Part shown: positions 1 through 8,476 of the stretch, in pieces | Layout of the letters: the number at the start of each line of letters is the position of its first letter | Numbering within the stretch: position 1 is the stretch's first letter | Source: an uncultured Eubacterium sp. | GTDB taxonomy: Bacteria; Bacillota; Clostridia; Lachnospirales; Lachnospiraceae | DNA length: 20,399 nt | Assembly: GCA_934358495.1 (NCBI GenBank) | Contig: CAKRKO010000047.1 | Location: forward strand, 1 to 20,399 | Direction: 5' to 3' | The notes under the pieces: model-generated | Database searches by the model: none | The model's input: the letters and a program-made list of their open reading frames with translations, nothing else | Told to the model about the DNA's origin: nothing | Translations under genes and position numbers: made by a program

Positions 1-73
1 GAAGATAGGAAATCCGTCGTGCCTGCATTGGAGTTTTTGTCACATCCTGTTCTAAGATTCCCTAAACAAGAAT

Positions 74-1726
74 TTATAAGGTTTTCGGTAAATCCAATTC
101 AGCCGGACGTTCCTTTAATGCATAAGCCAGATTGATGGCATGATCAGAGCAACGTTCCAAATCGGTAACCAGATCAGAGAAAATTACTCCGCCCAGTGGA
201 TTACACATGGAATTCATGATACGTTCAATATGGTTATTAATAAGATCTTTTTCATGATCATCCACATGCTGTTCCAGAATCTCAATTTGATCCAGTTTAC
301 TGTAATCATCTTTTTCAAAAATATCCAAAGCCAGATATACTGCATCCAGCGCGTCCTGAGACATATCCAGCAATTCTTTTCTGGCTGCTTCTGACATTTC
401 TGCTTTCTTGGCATTCATCTGTTCGATATATTCTACCATGTTTTCCGCATGATCAGACAAACGCTCGATATCAGTAACCGCAATTGTCATCATAGAGACA
501 CGACGCATATTTTCCGGTGACAGATCCAGGGATCTCAAATCTACCATTGCATCTGCAATCAGATGATTCAAGATATTCACGCTTTCCTCATGAGAGCGTA
601 CAGACGCTGCCTTAGAAGCACTATAATCAAAAAAGCAATCTAATGCTCGTTTCAGATTGTCTGCTGCAATATGACCCATACGTGTGATTTCTCGCTGCGT
701 CTGACGCAGAGCAACCGGAGCCGGTACTTTCGTAATCTGTGTCATATAAACCAGGGAACGGTCTTCCAGCTGCTGGTTTTCCTCCGGAAGTACCGGAACG
801 ATTTTTTCTGCCAGCCAGATGAGTCTTCCAGTAAACGGTAACTCAATCAGAACTGCAACAATTGCGAAAATTGTATGTGTATTAGCCAGCTGTCGACCAA
901 TATCATTCGGTGACAAGTTCTGGATTCCCGTTAATATAATCGGGAATATATTGATCAATGCAACCAAAATTCCTGCTCGGAATACGTTAAACAGAAGATT
1001 CAAAATAGCTGCTCTCTTTCCATTTCTGTTCGCTGTCAGGCTTGCAAGCAGGTTCGGTGTAACAGAACCGATGGCTGCGCCAATTACCAGATATACCGCT
1101 ACGTTGTAACTGAGTAATCCCTGAATGGCAAATGCCTGAAAAATGACAGTGGAAGAAGAAGAACTCTGTAACAATGCTGTAAATGCAATACCGAACAAAA
1201 TCGCAAGCGCCGGATTATTCAGTGTAGATAAAAATGAAACAAATCCTTCACTCTGTGATAGCGGTTGAATTGCTACTTTCATCATTGTGATACCCTGGAA
1301 TAACATACCAAAGCCCATAATGACAGAGCCTACATGTTTCACAAAATTATTCTTCATAAACAGATACATGACCGCGCCTGCAAAAAGAAGTAGCGGTGTA
1401 AATGTACTGATATTGAATGCAGTAATCTGTGCCGTGATTGTTGTACCGATATTGGCACCCATGATTACGCCGATAGCCTGTCCAAGATTCATCAGACCCG
1501 AATTTACAAATCCAATGACCATAACATCCGTTGCTGAAGAACTCTGCACAAATACCGTCATACCAAGTCCCACAGCAATTGCGATAAGTTTGTTTTTCGT
1601 TGCATGTTCCAAAATTGTCTGGAGTTTATCGCCACAGGCATTTTTCAAACCAGCGGACATGATTGTCATGCCAAAAAGGAACAATCCAACGCCACCCAAT
1701 AACGAGAACGCTTCTACTATAGACAT
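74..1726 (-). CDS. Na+/phosphate symporter with C-terminal PhoU domain
   Basis: This 550-residue protein belongs to the Na/Pi-cotransporter II (NptA-like) family, which moves inorganic phosphate across the cytoplasmic membrane with sodium. Two inverted transport repeats are visible, each with the family's QSSS signature (QSSSATDVMV near residue 60 and LLQSSSSSTVIF near residue 185), embedded in hydrophobic helices over about residues 1-310. From about residue 335 the protein is soluble, helical and charged, matching a PhoU-like domain that in this family is thought to modulate transport. The length is typical. The start is supported by GGAGG eight bases upstream of the ATG. It stands alone: the tRNA gene upstream is on the other strand. 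Direction of transport (import or efflux) cannot be read from sequence. Confidence 0.93.
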   Translation of the reverse strand: MSIVEAFSLLGGVGLFLFGMTIMSAGLKNACGDKLQTILEHATKNKLIAIAVGLGMTVFVQSSSATDVMVIGFVNSGLMNLGQAIGVIMGANIGTTITAQITAFNISTFTPLLLFAGAVMYLFMKNNFVKHVGSVIMGFGMLFQGITMMKVAIQPLSQSEGFVSFLSTLNNPALAILFGIAFTALLQSSSSSTVIFQAFAIQGLLSYNVAVYLVIGAAIGSVTPNLLASLTANRNGKRAAILNLLFNVFRAGILVALINIFPIILTGIQNLSPNDIGRQLANTHTIFAIVAVLIELPFTGRLIWLAEKIVPVLPEENQQLEDRSLVYMTQITKVPAPVALRQTQREITRMGHIAADNLKRALDCFFDYSASKAASVRSHEESVNILNHLIADAMVDLRSLDLSPENMRRVSMMTIAVTDIERLSDHAENMVEYIEQMNAKKAEMSEAARKELLDMSQDALDAVYLALDIFEKDDYSKLDQIEILEQHVDDHEKDLINNHIERIMNSMCNPLGGVIFSDLVTDLERCSDHAINLAYALKERPAELDLPKTL

Positions 1727-2026
1727 ATATTTATCCTCCGTAATATTCGCAAAAAAATTGTAAATAGATTTTTACATACGAATTTATTTTAACAGTAAAA
1801 TGTAAATTTGTCTTTAGATTCAGCGCATTTTATCAAAAATAGGTAAAATATAAGAAAAATCAATGTAAATCAGCAGTAAAATATATAAATAGTAACAAAT
1901 TTATCACTGCACATCCGCAAGGAAATAATTCGGAAAACATTTTAATGACTTTTTTAACGAAAATAACGGTTGATTTTTTGCATTTTATTTTGTATAATTC
2001 GTTTTGTGACTAATTTTTTTAGTTTT
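1727..2026. other. AT-rich intergenic region between phosphate symporter and tRNA-Leu
   Basis: No gene is seen in these 300 bases. They hold divergent control regions: a clear promoter for the tRNA near the right end and, somewhere in the left half, the promoter of the phosphate symporter. TTTACA-like hexamers occur on either strand (1759-1764, 1771-1776, 1801-1806), loosely reminiscent of Firmicute PhoP half-sites, but their spacing is irregular and I do not call an operator. Confidence 0.5.
1970..1998 (+). promoter_or_regulatory. Sigma-A promoter of tRNA-Leu
   Basis: A TTGATT -35 (1970-1975) is followed by a 17-base spacer and a perfect TATAAT -10 (1993-1998). Transcription would begin near 2005, about 22 bases before the mature tRNA, a normal short 5' leader. 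Confidence 0.85.
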
Positions 2027-2106
2027 GCGGATATGGCGGAATTGGCAGACGCGCCAGATTTAGGTTCTGGTGGGAGACCGTGCAGGTTCAAGTCCTGTTA
2101 TCCGCA
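2027..2106 (+). tRNA. tRNA-Leu (anticodon UAG)
   Basis: The sequence folds as a class II tRNA. The acceptor stem GCGGATA pairs with TATCCGC, with A as discriminator. The anticodon stem CCAGA/TCTGG closes the loop TTTAGGT, giving anticodon TAG at 2061-2063. A long variable arm (TGGGAGACCGTGC region) and a T-loop GTTCAAGTC follow. The D-loop reads GGCAGACGCGC, usual for Leu tRNAs. The CCA end is not encoded. It is a single-gene transcript with its own promoter and terminator. Confidence 0.97.
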
Positions 2107-2107
2107 T

Positions 2108-2156
2108 AAAATAAGGGTTCCCGAGGATTTTTCATAATCCCGGGAGCCCTTATTTT
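2108..2156. terminator. Bidirectional terminator shared by tRNA-Leu and nrdG
   Basis: A roughly 20-bp imperfect stem (AATAAGGGTTCCCGAGGAT against ATCCCGGGAGCCCTTATT) with a short loop starts just after the tRNA. It has T-rich tails on both strands (TTATTTT on plus, TTATTTTATG on minus). It therefore can end the tRNA transcript and, on the other strand, the nrdG transcript, whose stop codon lies 47 bases away. Confidence 0.9.
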
Positions 2157-2202
2157 GACACTCTGCTCATTATATGTTTTCTCAACATTTATCAGTTATA
2201 CA

Positions 2203-2736
2203 TCACTCATATTTCCACCATACGATTTCTCCGACTTCTTCTGTCTTTCTCAGATCGATCAGACGCTGATTTTCTGAGCCTCGAAATTGTAAACTGATAT
2301 TTTTTCTGTCTTTCATAAACTCTCCGTCTACCAGAACATCCACACAGGCGAGTACGGCATCCGTCACTTCACAGCGTGCTCTCCCGGTTCCGGTTTCTTT
2401 ACCAGTCAGTTCTTCATACACATATCCACTATAAGCCCAGATTGTTTTTTTCGGCAATTCACGGCGTACTCGCTGCAAAAATGGAAGCAACACATACTGA
2501 TGTTCCGGTTCAAATGGTTCGCCACCAAGCAATGTCAGACCTGCCACATATCCCGGACGCAATGCTTCTATCAATTCTTCTTCCACTTCTTTTGTAAATG
2601 GTTGTCCATACGTGAAATTCCATGTCTCCGGCTGAAAACATTCCTCACAATGATGCGTACATCCGGATACAAACAATGTCACACGCACACCTGGTCCATC
2701 TGCAATATCTGATTTTTTTATATTACAATAATACAT
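2203..2736 (-). CDS. nrdG: Anaerobic ribonucleotide reductase activating protein (radical SAM)
   Basis: NrdG uses S-adenosylmethionine and a [4Fe-4S] cluster to install the glycyl radical on NrdD, switching on anaerobic dNTP synthesis. The 177-residue protein has the NrdG-type radical-SAM motif C-x3-C-x2-C at C26, C30 and C33 (SGCTHHCEEC). A GGE motif for SAM binding follows (LTLLGGEPF, near residues 68-76). The DGPGVRVTLF stretch before the cysteines is typical of the family. A GAAGGTGG ribosome site precedes the ATG. It is the last gene of the nrd cluster, separated from nrdD by two small genes, and ends at the terminator shared with the tRNA. Confidence 0.96.
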   Translation of the reverse strand: MYYCNIKKSDIADGPGVRVTLFVSGCTHHCEECFQPETWNFTYGQPFTKEVEEELIEALRPGYVAGLTLLGGEPFEPEHQYVLLPFLQRVRRELPKKTIWAYSGYVYEELTGKETGTGRARCEVTDAVLACVDVLVDGEFMKDRKNISLQFRGSENQRLIDLRKTEEVGEIVWWKYE

Positions 2737-2778
2737 GTTCCACCTTCTTTCCAGAGACTCAATGCTTATTATTACTTC

Positions 2779-2955
2779 TTAACGAAACTGATTTATCTCT
2801 GGTTGATATTCATACTTGATCAATGCCAGCTGCTCGGTAATTTCCTCCTCAGACACACCATAAGCTTTTGCTAATTCTGCTAATGATGGATAATGGTCTC
2901 TCAGTTCTGTGTTTACTACACTTAAAAGCATGACCGGATCTTTGGGTAATATCAT
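2779..2955 (-). CDS. DUF4250 family small protein
   Basis: This short 58-codon gene is well supported. A GGAGG site lies upstream of the ATG, and the protein begins MILPKDPVMLLSVVNTELRD and continues with a helical YPSLAELAKAYGVSEEEI segment. From memory this matches the DUF4250 family, small proteins widespread in Lachnospiraceae. The second half reads like a helix-turn-helix (LAELAKAYGVSEEEITEQL), so nucleic-acid binding is imaginable, but no function is established to my knowledge. It sits between the membrane protein gene and nrdG, only 42 bases ahead of nrdG, so it is probably co-transcribed with it. Confidence 0.88.
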   Translation of the reverse strand: MILPKDPVMLLSVVNTELRDHYPSLAELAKAYGVSEEEITEQLALIKYEYQPEINQFR

Positions 2956-3076
2956 TCTTTCTTTCCTCCACTAAAATAACTTCAAGAATGCCCTCAGCAT
3001 TCTTACTGTGAGATGCACGTCACGCAATGCATGACATATTCTTCTATTATAATACGATACAGTCTTTTATGGAATT

Positions 3077-3745
3077 TTATTTTGCAAGTAACATTGCCAT
3101 TCCACTCATGATAAATATACCCATTCCCGCAATAATACCGCCACCGATCTGCTGCCACAACCGTCCCAAAGTGGACAACTCACCGTTTTTAAACTGCCAT
3201 CTTTTCAGGAAAAAGTAGCATTCTTCCGGATACATCACACAGATAATTCCAAGTATATACAAAATCAGTCCAAGTATATTCATATACCATTTTGAAATTG
3301 TTTCCTGATCATTATAGATGATCCTGCACAGTGCATAACTGCAACGCTCCTGTCCCATGTCTGGAGTAATATTCACGCCATCTTCAGAAAATTCAAAGTT
3401 TCCATTCTGGAGTACTGGCACTCCGTTATCATACAACTCTTTCTGCTCTGTATCCCAGCTTCCTGATATAGTCTGATCTGGAAAATAAAATGTAATTTGT
3501 TCCTTTTCTATCTCATAGGAAACTTCCTGTTTTTTATCGTGAGAAACAATTGTAAATTCATGATCCGATGTCTGCTCTATATAATTAGATGCATCTTTTT
3601 CATACCTTGAAGCACTTTTTTCATAGAGAAAATCATCTCCCACATATACTCCAGGACGCAGCGTTGTATAAGCCCCATATCCAAATGCAACTGCTGCAAT
3701 GAGTACAATAATAATTAGCTTTATTGCCTTTTTCCCGCTATTCAT
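3077..3745 (-). CDS. Hypothetical membrane protein, three predicted TM segments
   Basis: This 222-residue protein has an N-terminal hydrophobic helix (about residues 5-28), an extracytoplasmic polar domain with many charged residues (about 30-150), and two further hydrophobic helices near the C terminus (about 152-172 and 196-220). Between them is a Pro-Glu plus Trp-Gln-Phe-Lys-Asn-Gly stretch that recalls small-membrane families such as DUF6199, though I only recall this pattern. I place the start at the second ATG because GGAGGGGG lies just before it, whereas an upstream in-frame ATG would bury that site inside the coding region. It lies between nrdD and the DUF4250 gene on the same strand. 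The link to nucleotide reduction is only positional. Confidence 0.75.
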   Translation of the reverse strand: MNSGKKAIKLIIIVLIAAVAFGYGAYTTLRPGVYVGDDFLYEKSASRYEKDASNYIEQTSDHEFTIVSHDKKQEVSYEIEKEQITFYFPDQTISGSWDTEQKELYDNGVPVLQNGNFEFSEDGVNITPDMGQERCSYALCRIIYNDQETISKWYMNILGLILYILGIICVMYPEECYFFLKRWQFKNGELSTLGRLWQQIGGGIIAGMGIFIMSGMAMLLAK

Positions 3746-3835
3746 AGTATCCCCCTCCATGCCTATTCTACTTTCATAAAAGCATCATACATTTCTCTTT
3801 TTGTACTGTCAATATCTGTTGATTTTCTTTATTAA

Positions 3836-3885
3836 GAAAGACCATTATAAAACTGTTAAAAGCAGCAATTCTATAATGGTCTTTC
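3836..3885. promoter_or_regulatory. Perfect 14-bp inverted repeat between nrdD and downstream genes
   Basis: GAAAGACCATTATA (3836-3849) is matched exactly by TATAATGGTCTTTC (3872-3885), with a 22-base loop. On the minus-strand transcript it lies about 60 bases after the nrdD stop codon. It lacks a good U-tract on either side (CTTTCTTAATAAAG follows on minus), so it may be a weak terminator, an RNA-processing or stability element, or an operator. It could set the ratio of nrdD to the downstream nrdG transcript. Confidence 0.6.
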
Positions 3886-3944
3886 AGATGCACCCACTTA
3901 CCTAATCCGCACAAACGTGGGGCTTCTTTTATACGTTTTTAAGC

Positions 3945-6122
3945 CTACAAGTGCAGCACTCTCTCCTTAATCTCCTGAGTTCTTCCCTGATTCCAGAACT
4001 GTGTGCCGATGTAACCGCAAGTACGGCGTGCCACATTCATCTTATCCTGATCGTGGTTTCCGCAATTCGGGCACTCCCAGATTAATTTTCCGTCTTCCTC
4101 GACAATTTGAATCTCGCCCGTATATCCGCACACCTGGCAAAAATCACTCTTTGTATTCAGTTCTGCGTACATGATATTATCATAAATGTACTGCATTACG
4201 GAAAGTACTGCATCCAGATTCTGCTGCATATTCGGTACTTCCACGTAACTGATCGCGCCACCTGGAGACAGCTTCTGGAACTGAGCTTCGAATTTCAGTT
4301 TTTCGAAAGCATCAATGTTCTCTGTTACGTGTACATGATAGCTGTTTGTGATATAGTTCTTGTCTGTTACACCCGGAATCAGACCAAAACGTTTCTGCAG
4401 GCATTTTGCAAATTTGTAAGTTGTGGACTCAAGCGGTGTACCATACAGACTAAAGTCTACGTTATGCTCTGCTTTCCATTCATTGCAGACATCGTTCATA
4501 TGCTGCATTACTTCCAGTGCGAACGGTGTTGCACTTGGATCTGTATGTGATTTTCCAGTCATGTAGCGTACACATTCGCACAGACCTGCATATCCAAGTG
4601 AAATTGTGGAATATCCACCATGAAGTAAGCTGTCAATTGTCTCACCTTTTTTCAGTCTTGCCAGTGCACCGTGCTGCCACAGGATTGGCGCCACATCAGA
4701 AGGGGTTCCTTCCAGACGCTCATGACGGCAAACCAGTGCGCGGTGGCAAAGTTCCAGACGCTCATCGAAAATCTTCCAGAATTTTTCCATATTTCCGCCG
4801 GAAGAGCAGGCTACATCAACCAGGTTGACAGTTACAACGCCCTGGTTGAAACGTCCGTAATATTTCGGCTGATTTGTTTTCGGATCTACATATGGTGTCA
4901 GGAATGAACGGCATCCCATACACGGATAACAATGTCCTTCACCATTTTTGTCTACCTTATTTTCAAACATGATCTTCTCAGAGATGTAATCCGGCACCAT
5001 TCTTTTTGCTGTACACTCTGCAGCAAGTTTTGTCAGATACCAGTATTTGCTGTCCTCATGAATGTTGTCCTCTTCTAAAACGTAGATCAGTTTCGGGAAT
5101 GCCGGTGTAATATAGACACCTTTCTCATTCTTAATACCCTGAATACGCTGTTTAAGTACTTCCTCAATGACCATAGCCAGGTCATCTCTGGTGCGTCCTT
5201 CCGGAACTTCGTTCAGATACATAAAAATTGTGATAAACGGAGCCTGACCGTTTGTGGTCATCAGTGTGATCACCTGATACTGGATCATCTGAACACCCTG
5301 TTTTACTTCTTTCTGTACACGAAGTTCTGCTACTTTATTGATTGTCTCTTCATCCGCCTCGATACCACTCTGCTCGAATTCGCAGGCAACTTCTCTCTGG
5401 TATTTCTCACGGCTTACCTGTACAAACGGTACCAGATGGGACAGGGAAATACTCTGTCCACCATACTGGGAACTTGCGATCTGAGCAACCGCCTGTGTAG
5501 CTACGTTACATGCAGTGGAAAAGCTGTGTGGTTTTTCGATCATTGTCTCGCTGATCACGGTTCCGTTCTCCAGCATATCTTCCAGATTTACCAGACAACA
5601 GTTGTGCATATGCTGTGCAAAATAATCTGCATCATGGAAATGGATCAGACCTTTTTCATGTGCATCTACGATATCTGTCGGCAGAAGGAAACGTTTTGTA
5701 ATATCCTTACTTACCTCACCGGCCATATAATCACGCTGTACACTATTGACTGCCGGATTTTTATTGGAGTTTTCCTGTTTTACTTCCTCATTGTCAAACT
5801 CAAGCAGGCTTAAAATCTGCTCATCTGTTGAGTTAGACTTACGCACCAGCGCTCTCTTATATCGGTAGGTAATATAGTTACGCGCTACAGAAAAAGCTCT
5901 CTGGTTCATGATCTGATTCTCCACCAGATCCTGAATCTCCTCTACACTCAGTGCTCGGTTCATTCCCTCACAGATTGTGCGCATATTGGCGCCGATAACT
6001 GCAATCTGTTCTTTGCTCATCCGCTCAGTCTCTGCCACACTGTCATTCGCCCTGATCACTGCGGAAATAATCTTGTCCAGATCAAACTGCGATTCTGATC
6101 CACTACGTTTAATAATCTTCAT
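3945..6122 (-). CDS. nrdD: Anaerobic (class III) ribonucleoside-triphosphate reductase
   Basis: NrdD reduces ribonucleoside triphosphates to deoxy forms in oxygen-free cells using a glycyl radical. The 725-residue protein starts with an ATP-cone (about residues 1-90, MKIIKRSGSESQFDLDKI), which senses ATP/dATP. The catalytic barrel includes the active-site region CYPCMGCRSF near residue 400. The C terminus has a zinc site of two CxxC pairs (CQVCG and CPNCG), then the glycyl radical loop RTCGYIG with the expected FWNQGR tail. All key residues are present and length is normal. Upstream is a consensus promoter overlapped by NrdR-like boxes, implying repression when dNTP pools are full. The partner gene nrdG lies about 1.2 kb downstream on the same strand. 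Confidence 0.97.
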   Translation of the reverse strand: MKIIKRSGSESQFDLDKIISAVIRANDSVAETERMSKEQIAVIGANMRTICEGMNRALSVEEIQDLVENQIMNQRAFSVARNYITYRYKRALVRKSNSTDEQILSLLEFDNEEVKQENSNKNPAVNSVQRDYMAGEVSKDITKRFLLPTDIVDAHEKGLIHFHDADYFAQHMHNCCLVNLEDMLENGTVISETMIEKPHSFSTACNVATQAVAQIASSQYGGQSISLSHLVPFVQVSREKYQREVACEFEQSGIEADEETINKVAELRVQKEVKQGVQMIQYQVITLMTTNGQAPFITIFMYLNEVPEGRTRDDLAMVIEEVLKQRIQGIKNEKGVYITPAFPKLIYVLEEDNIHEDSKYWYLTKLAAECTAKRMVPDYISEKIMFENKVDKNGEGHCYPCMGCRSFLTPYVDPKTNQPKYYGRFNQGVVTVNLVDVACSSGGNMEKFWKIFDERLELCHRALVCRHERLEGTPSDVAPILWQHGALARLKKGETIDSLLHGGYSTISLGYAGLCECVRYMTGKSHTDPSATPFALEVMQHMNDVCNEWKAEHNVDFSLYGTPLESTTYKFAKCLQKRFGLIPGVTDKNYITNSYHVHVTENIDAFEKLKFEAQFQKLSPGGAISYVEVPNMQQNLDAVLSVMQYIYDNIMYAELNTKSDFCQVCGYTGEIQIVEEDGKLIWECPNCGNHDQDKMNVARRTCGYIGTQFWNQGRTQEIKERVLHL

Positions 6123-6301
6123 TCCACTCGCCCTTCCTTATCATTTTCCTCTGTTTTTCTTCTGTCTATGTCATTTTCATTACTGTCCTAAGCTGCCTCT
6201 ATCAGCCTGATCCTCACCTGACTCTGAACAGTTATTATTTATGATATCAGCTCTTTTTTCATCATTGTCCTATCATTGACTCATGCGAACCGTTCTTGAC
6301 C

Positions 6302-6330
6302 ATTGTACAATATCTAGTGTTGTTTTTCAA
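6302..6330 (-). promoter_or_regulatory. Sigma-A promoter of nrdD
   Basis: On the minus strand TTGAAA (-35, 6325-6330) is followed by a 17-base spacer and TACAAT (-10, 6302-6307). Transcription would start near 6295, leaving a leader of roughly 170 bases before nrdD, in which I recognise no known riboswitch. Confidence 0.8.
6305..6320. promoter_or_regulatory. NrdR box 1 (proximal)
   Basis: GTACAATATCTAGTGT matches the NrdR box consensus (ACACWATATATWGTGT) at 13 of 16 positions by eye. It covers the promoter spacer and part of the -10, ideal for repression by NrdR, the ATP-cone regulator of ribonucleotide reductases. Confidence 0.8.
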
Positions 6331-6336
6331 TTGCAA

Positions 6337-6352
6337 ATCCTATATCTAGTAA
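6337..6352. promoter_or_regulatory. NrdR box 2 (distal)
   Basis: ATCCTATATCTAGTAA is a second close match to the NrdR consensus. It begins exactly 32 bases from box 1, about three helical turns, which is the usual pairing geometry of NrdR operators, and lies just upstream of the -35. Confidence 0.78.
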
Positions 6353-6574
6353 CTTTCTATCAATATACACAAATTTCAGTTAACGTATTGACTTTTGGAA
6401 ATCACTCGGAATACTGCCTTTTTTCACAGCTTTTTTCCATTTACTCCAAAAAAAATCAAAATGCCAAAACAGCACTTTGCACAATTACCAAAAAGTGACT
6501 TCAAAAAGCTTCCCACTATATCTTGTCTTTGTATTTTTTATACACCTATTCCTAAAAAAGTGGTTTTTACACGC
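6353..6574. other. Intergenic sequence between gltX terminator and nrdD operator
   Basis: This is AT-rich sequence with runs of A and T and no convincing gene, RNA fold or repeat. Short reading frames here lack ribosome sites and use random-looking codons. Confidence 0.5.
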
Positions 6575-6623
6575 AAAAAGAGAGGGTAAGAGTTCTGTCG
6601 TGGTCAGGTACTCTTACCCCTCC
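6575..6623 (-). terminator. Rho-independent terminator downstream of gltX
   Basis: On the minus strand GAGGGGTAAGAG and CTCTTACCCTC form a stem of about 11 bp around an 18-base loop, followed by TCTTTTTG. It lies about 185 bases after the gltX stop codon, so the transcript would have an unusually long 3' tail. Confidence 0.85.
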
Positions 6624-6807
6624 CCTGATATCAGATCTGTTCAAGAATGCCGGAGACTATATCAGATAGGAAATTGCATCCCACCACTGATATAATCTTA
6701 TTGCTCGCCACCTATAGAGGTTGGAGTCATCTCTCATCCGATATATATTTACTTTTATACCGATTCAGAGCGCTTTCACTAAAGGCTCGCATTAACAGTT
6801 ATCATTT
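6624..6807 (-). other. Long 3' untranslated stretch between gltX and its terminator
   Basis: No reading frame with a ribosome site is visible in these 184 bases. They lie inside the predicted gltX transcript, ahead of its terminator. The sequence is mixed in composition, with several short complementary segments such as GATATCAG and CTGATATA, and could hold a 3'-derived small RNA, but I see no family I recognise. Confidence 0.4.
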
Positions 6808-8265
6808 CTATGCTTCTGCTGTCAGTTTTTCGATAGCAGCTTTGATACGAGCGATGGACTCTTCTTTTCCAAGTACTTCCATCAGTTCAGTTGCTCCGCC
6901 CGGTGTCATCTGTTTTCCAGAAAGTGCGGTACGGATCGGCCACATTACATAACCGTTCTTGTATTCGTTTTCTTTTACATAAGCGCTGAGCATTGCGTAC
7001 AGGGCATCGTTACAGTAATCTTCCTGTGCTTCCAGTAACGGCAACACATCTTTTAAAACAGCCAGAGATGTCTCTGCATTTGTTTTCATTTTTTTATGTG
7101 TATACATTGCTACGTCGTACTCCGGAACTGCCTCAATGAAATCGATATGCTCTTTGATATCCGGAAAGATCTCAATACGCGTCTTTACCATCTGAGCGAT
7201 TTTCTTGTAATCACAGTCACGATGTACTACTTCTTTGATATACGGCTCTGCCATCTCATAGAATGCATCAAAATCCATTGCTTTGATATACTCACCGTTC
7301 ATCCATTTCAGTTTTACCATGTCAAAAACAGCCGGAGATTTGCTGATGTGGTGATAATCAAATTCTTTTACCAGTTCCTCTAAGGAGAAGATCTCACGGT
7401 TATCTACCGGGCTCCATCCAAGCAGTGCAACAAAATTTACAACAGCCTCAGATAAAAATCCCTGCTCGATCAGGTCTTCGTAAGAAGAATGTCCGCTACG
7501 TTTGCTCAGTTTCTGATGCTCTTCGTTTGTGATCAGCGGGCAGTGAATATATTTCGGTTCTTCCCAGCCGAAGGCATGGTACAATCTTGTATATTTCGGT
7601 GCAGAAGACAGATACTCATTACCACGAACAACATGTGTGATATTCATCAGATGATCATCTACCACATTTGCAAAATTGTAAGTCGGATATCCATCGGATT
7701 TGATCAGAATCATGTCATCCAGCTCAGCGTTCGGCTGTGTAATATCTCCATAAATCTCATCATGGAACGTTGTCTCACCTTCGTTTGGCACATTGGCACG
7801 GATAACATACGGTTTTCCTGCTGCCAGGTTTGCCTCGATTTCTTCTTTGGAAAGATGCAGACAATGCTTGTCATACACACTGATCTCTTTGCCATTGATG
7901 TTCTGTTTTAAAGAATCCAGACGCTCCTTGTCACAGAAACAATAATAAGCCTCACCTTTCTCAATCAGTTTTTTTGCATACTCCAGATAAAGACCGCTCT
8001 TGCAGCGCTCACTCTGGATATAAGGACCATAACCGCCATCTTTGTCCGGTCCCTCATCGTGGATCAGACCTGTTTTTTCCAATGTACGATAAATAATTCC
8101 CAGTGCTTCCTCTACAAAACGCTCCTGGTCAGTATCTTCTATTCTTAATACAAAATCTCCGCCCTCATGCTTTGCGATCAGATATGTGTACAAAGCGGTA
8201 CGCAGATTACCAACGTGCATACGGCCTGTCGGGCTCGGTGCAAATCTTGTTCTGACTTTAGCCAT
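6808..8265 (-). CDS. gltX: Glutamyl-tRNA synthetase
   Basis: GluRS attaches glutamate to tRNA-Glu (and, in many Gram-positives, tRNA-Gln before amidation). The class I signature appears as PSPTGRMHVGN near residue 10 (the HIGH motif reads HVGN) and KLSKRSG near residue 250 (KMSKS motif), with the helical anticodon-binding domain after about residue 330. Its 485 residues are normal for the bacterial enzyme. I start it at MAKVRTRF because AGAGG lies at proper distance. The reading frame continues 30 codons upstream, but those codons show no conserved protein and contain the ribosome site. It appears to be monocistronic, with a terminator about 185 bases downstream. Confidence 0.96.
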   Translation of the reverse strand: MAKVRTRFAPSPTGRMHVGNLRTALYTYLIAKHEGGDFVLRIEDTDQERFVEEALGIIYRTLEKTGLIHDEGPDKDGGYGPYIQSERCKSGLYLEYAKKLIEKGEAYYCFCDKERLDSLKQNINGKEISVYDKHCLHLSKEEIEANLAAGKPYVIRANVPNEGETTFHDEIYGDITQPNAELDDMILIKSDGYPTYNFANVVDDHLMNITHVVRGNEYLSSAPKYTRLYHAFGWEEPKYIHCPLITNEEHQKLSKRSGHSSYEDLIEQGFLSEAVVNFVALLGWSPVDNREIFSLEELVKEFDYHHISKSPAVFDMVKLKWMNGEYIKAMDFDAFYEMAEPYIKEVVHRDCDYKKIAQMVKTRIEIFPDIKEHIDFIEAVPEYDVAMYTHKKMKTNAETSLAVLKDVLPLLEAQEDYCNDALYAMLSAYVKENEYKNGYVMWPIRTALSGKQMTPGGATELMEVLGKEESIARIKAAIEKLTAEA

Positions 8266-8435
8266 AACTCTACCTCTTTCTGTATATTTATTTCGACTCA
8301 GTCTCCAGTTTTTCTTCATATGCTCATAAAATCTGCACATAATTTTGAATAACACAAACTGATAAATTTTTCTGAATCGGTTTCTTCATTCCATAAGCGT
8401 TCCTATTATAACTCAAACCGAATATTTCCACAAGA

Positions 8436-8465
8436 GAAAAAACAGGATACCTGTCCAGTATCCTG
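8436..8465 (-). terminator. Terminator of the potABCD operon
   Basis: On the minus strand CAGGATAC and GTATCCTG form a perfect 8-bp stem with a 7-base loop, directly followed by TTTTTT. It lies just after the potD stop codon and closes the polyamine transport operon. Confidence 0.93.
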
Positions 8466-8476
8466 CCTTACAAGCG

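Noticed and set aside
1741..1830. TTTACA-like hexamers as a PhoP box of the phosphate symporter
   Set aside because: The hexamers lie on both strands at irregular spacing in very AT-rich DNA, not as regular 11-base direct repeats.
4107..5813. Several plus-strand frames of 78-147 codons opposite nrdD
   Set aside because: They are antisense shadows of a highly conserved gene, without ribosome sites or recognisable products.
6123..6300. Riboswitch or T-box in the 170-base nrdD leader
   Set aside because: No T-box AGGGTGGNACCGCG, no specifier stem and no known aptamer core could be found; the leader looks purine-rich and weakly structured.
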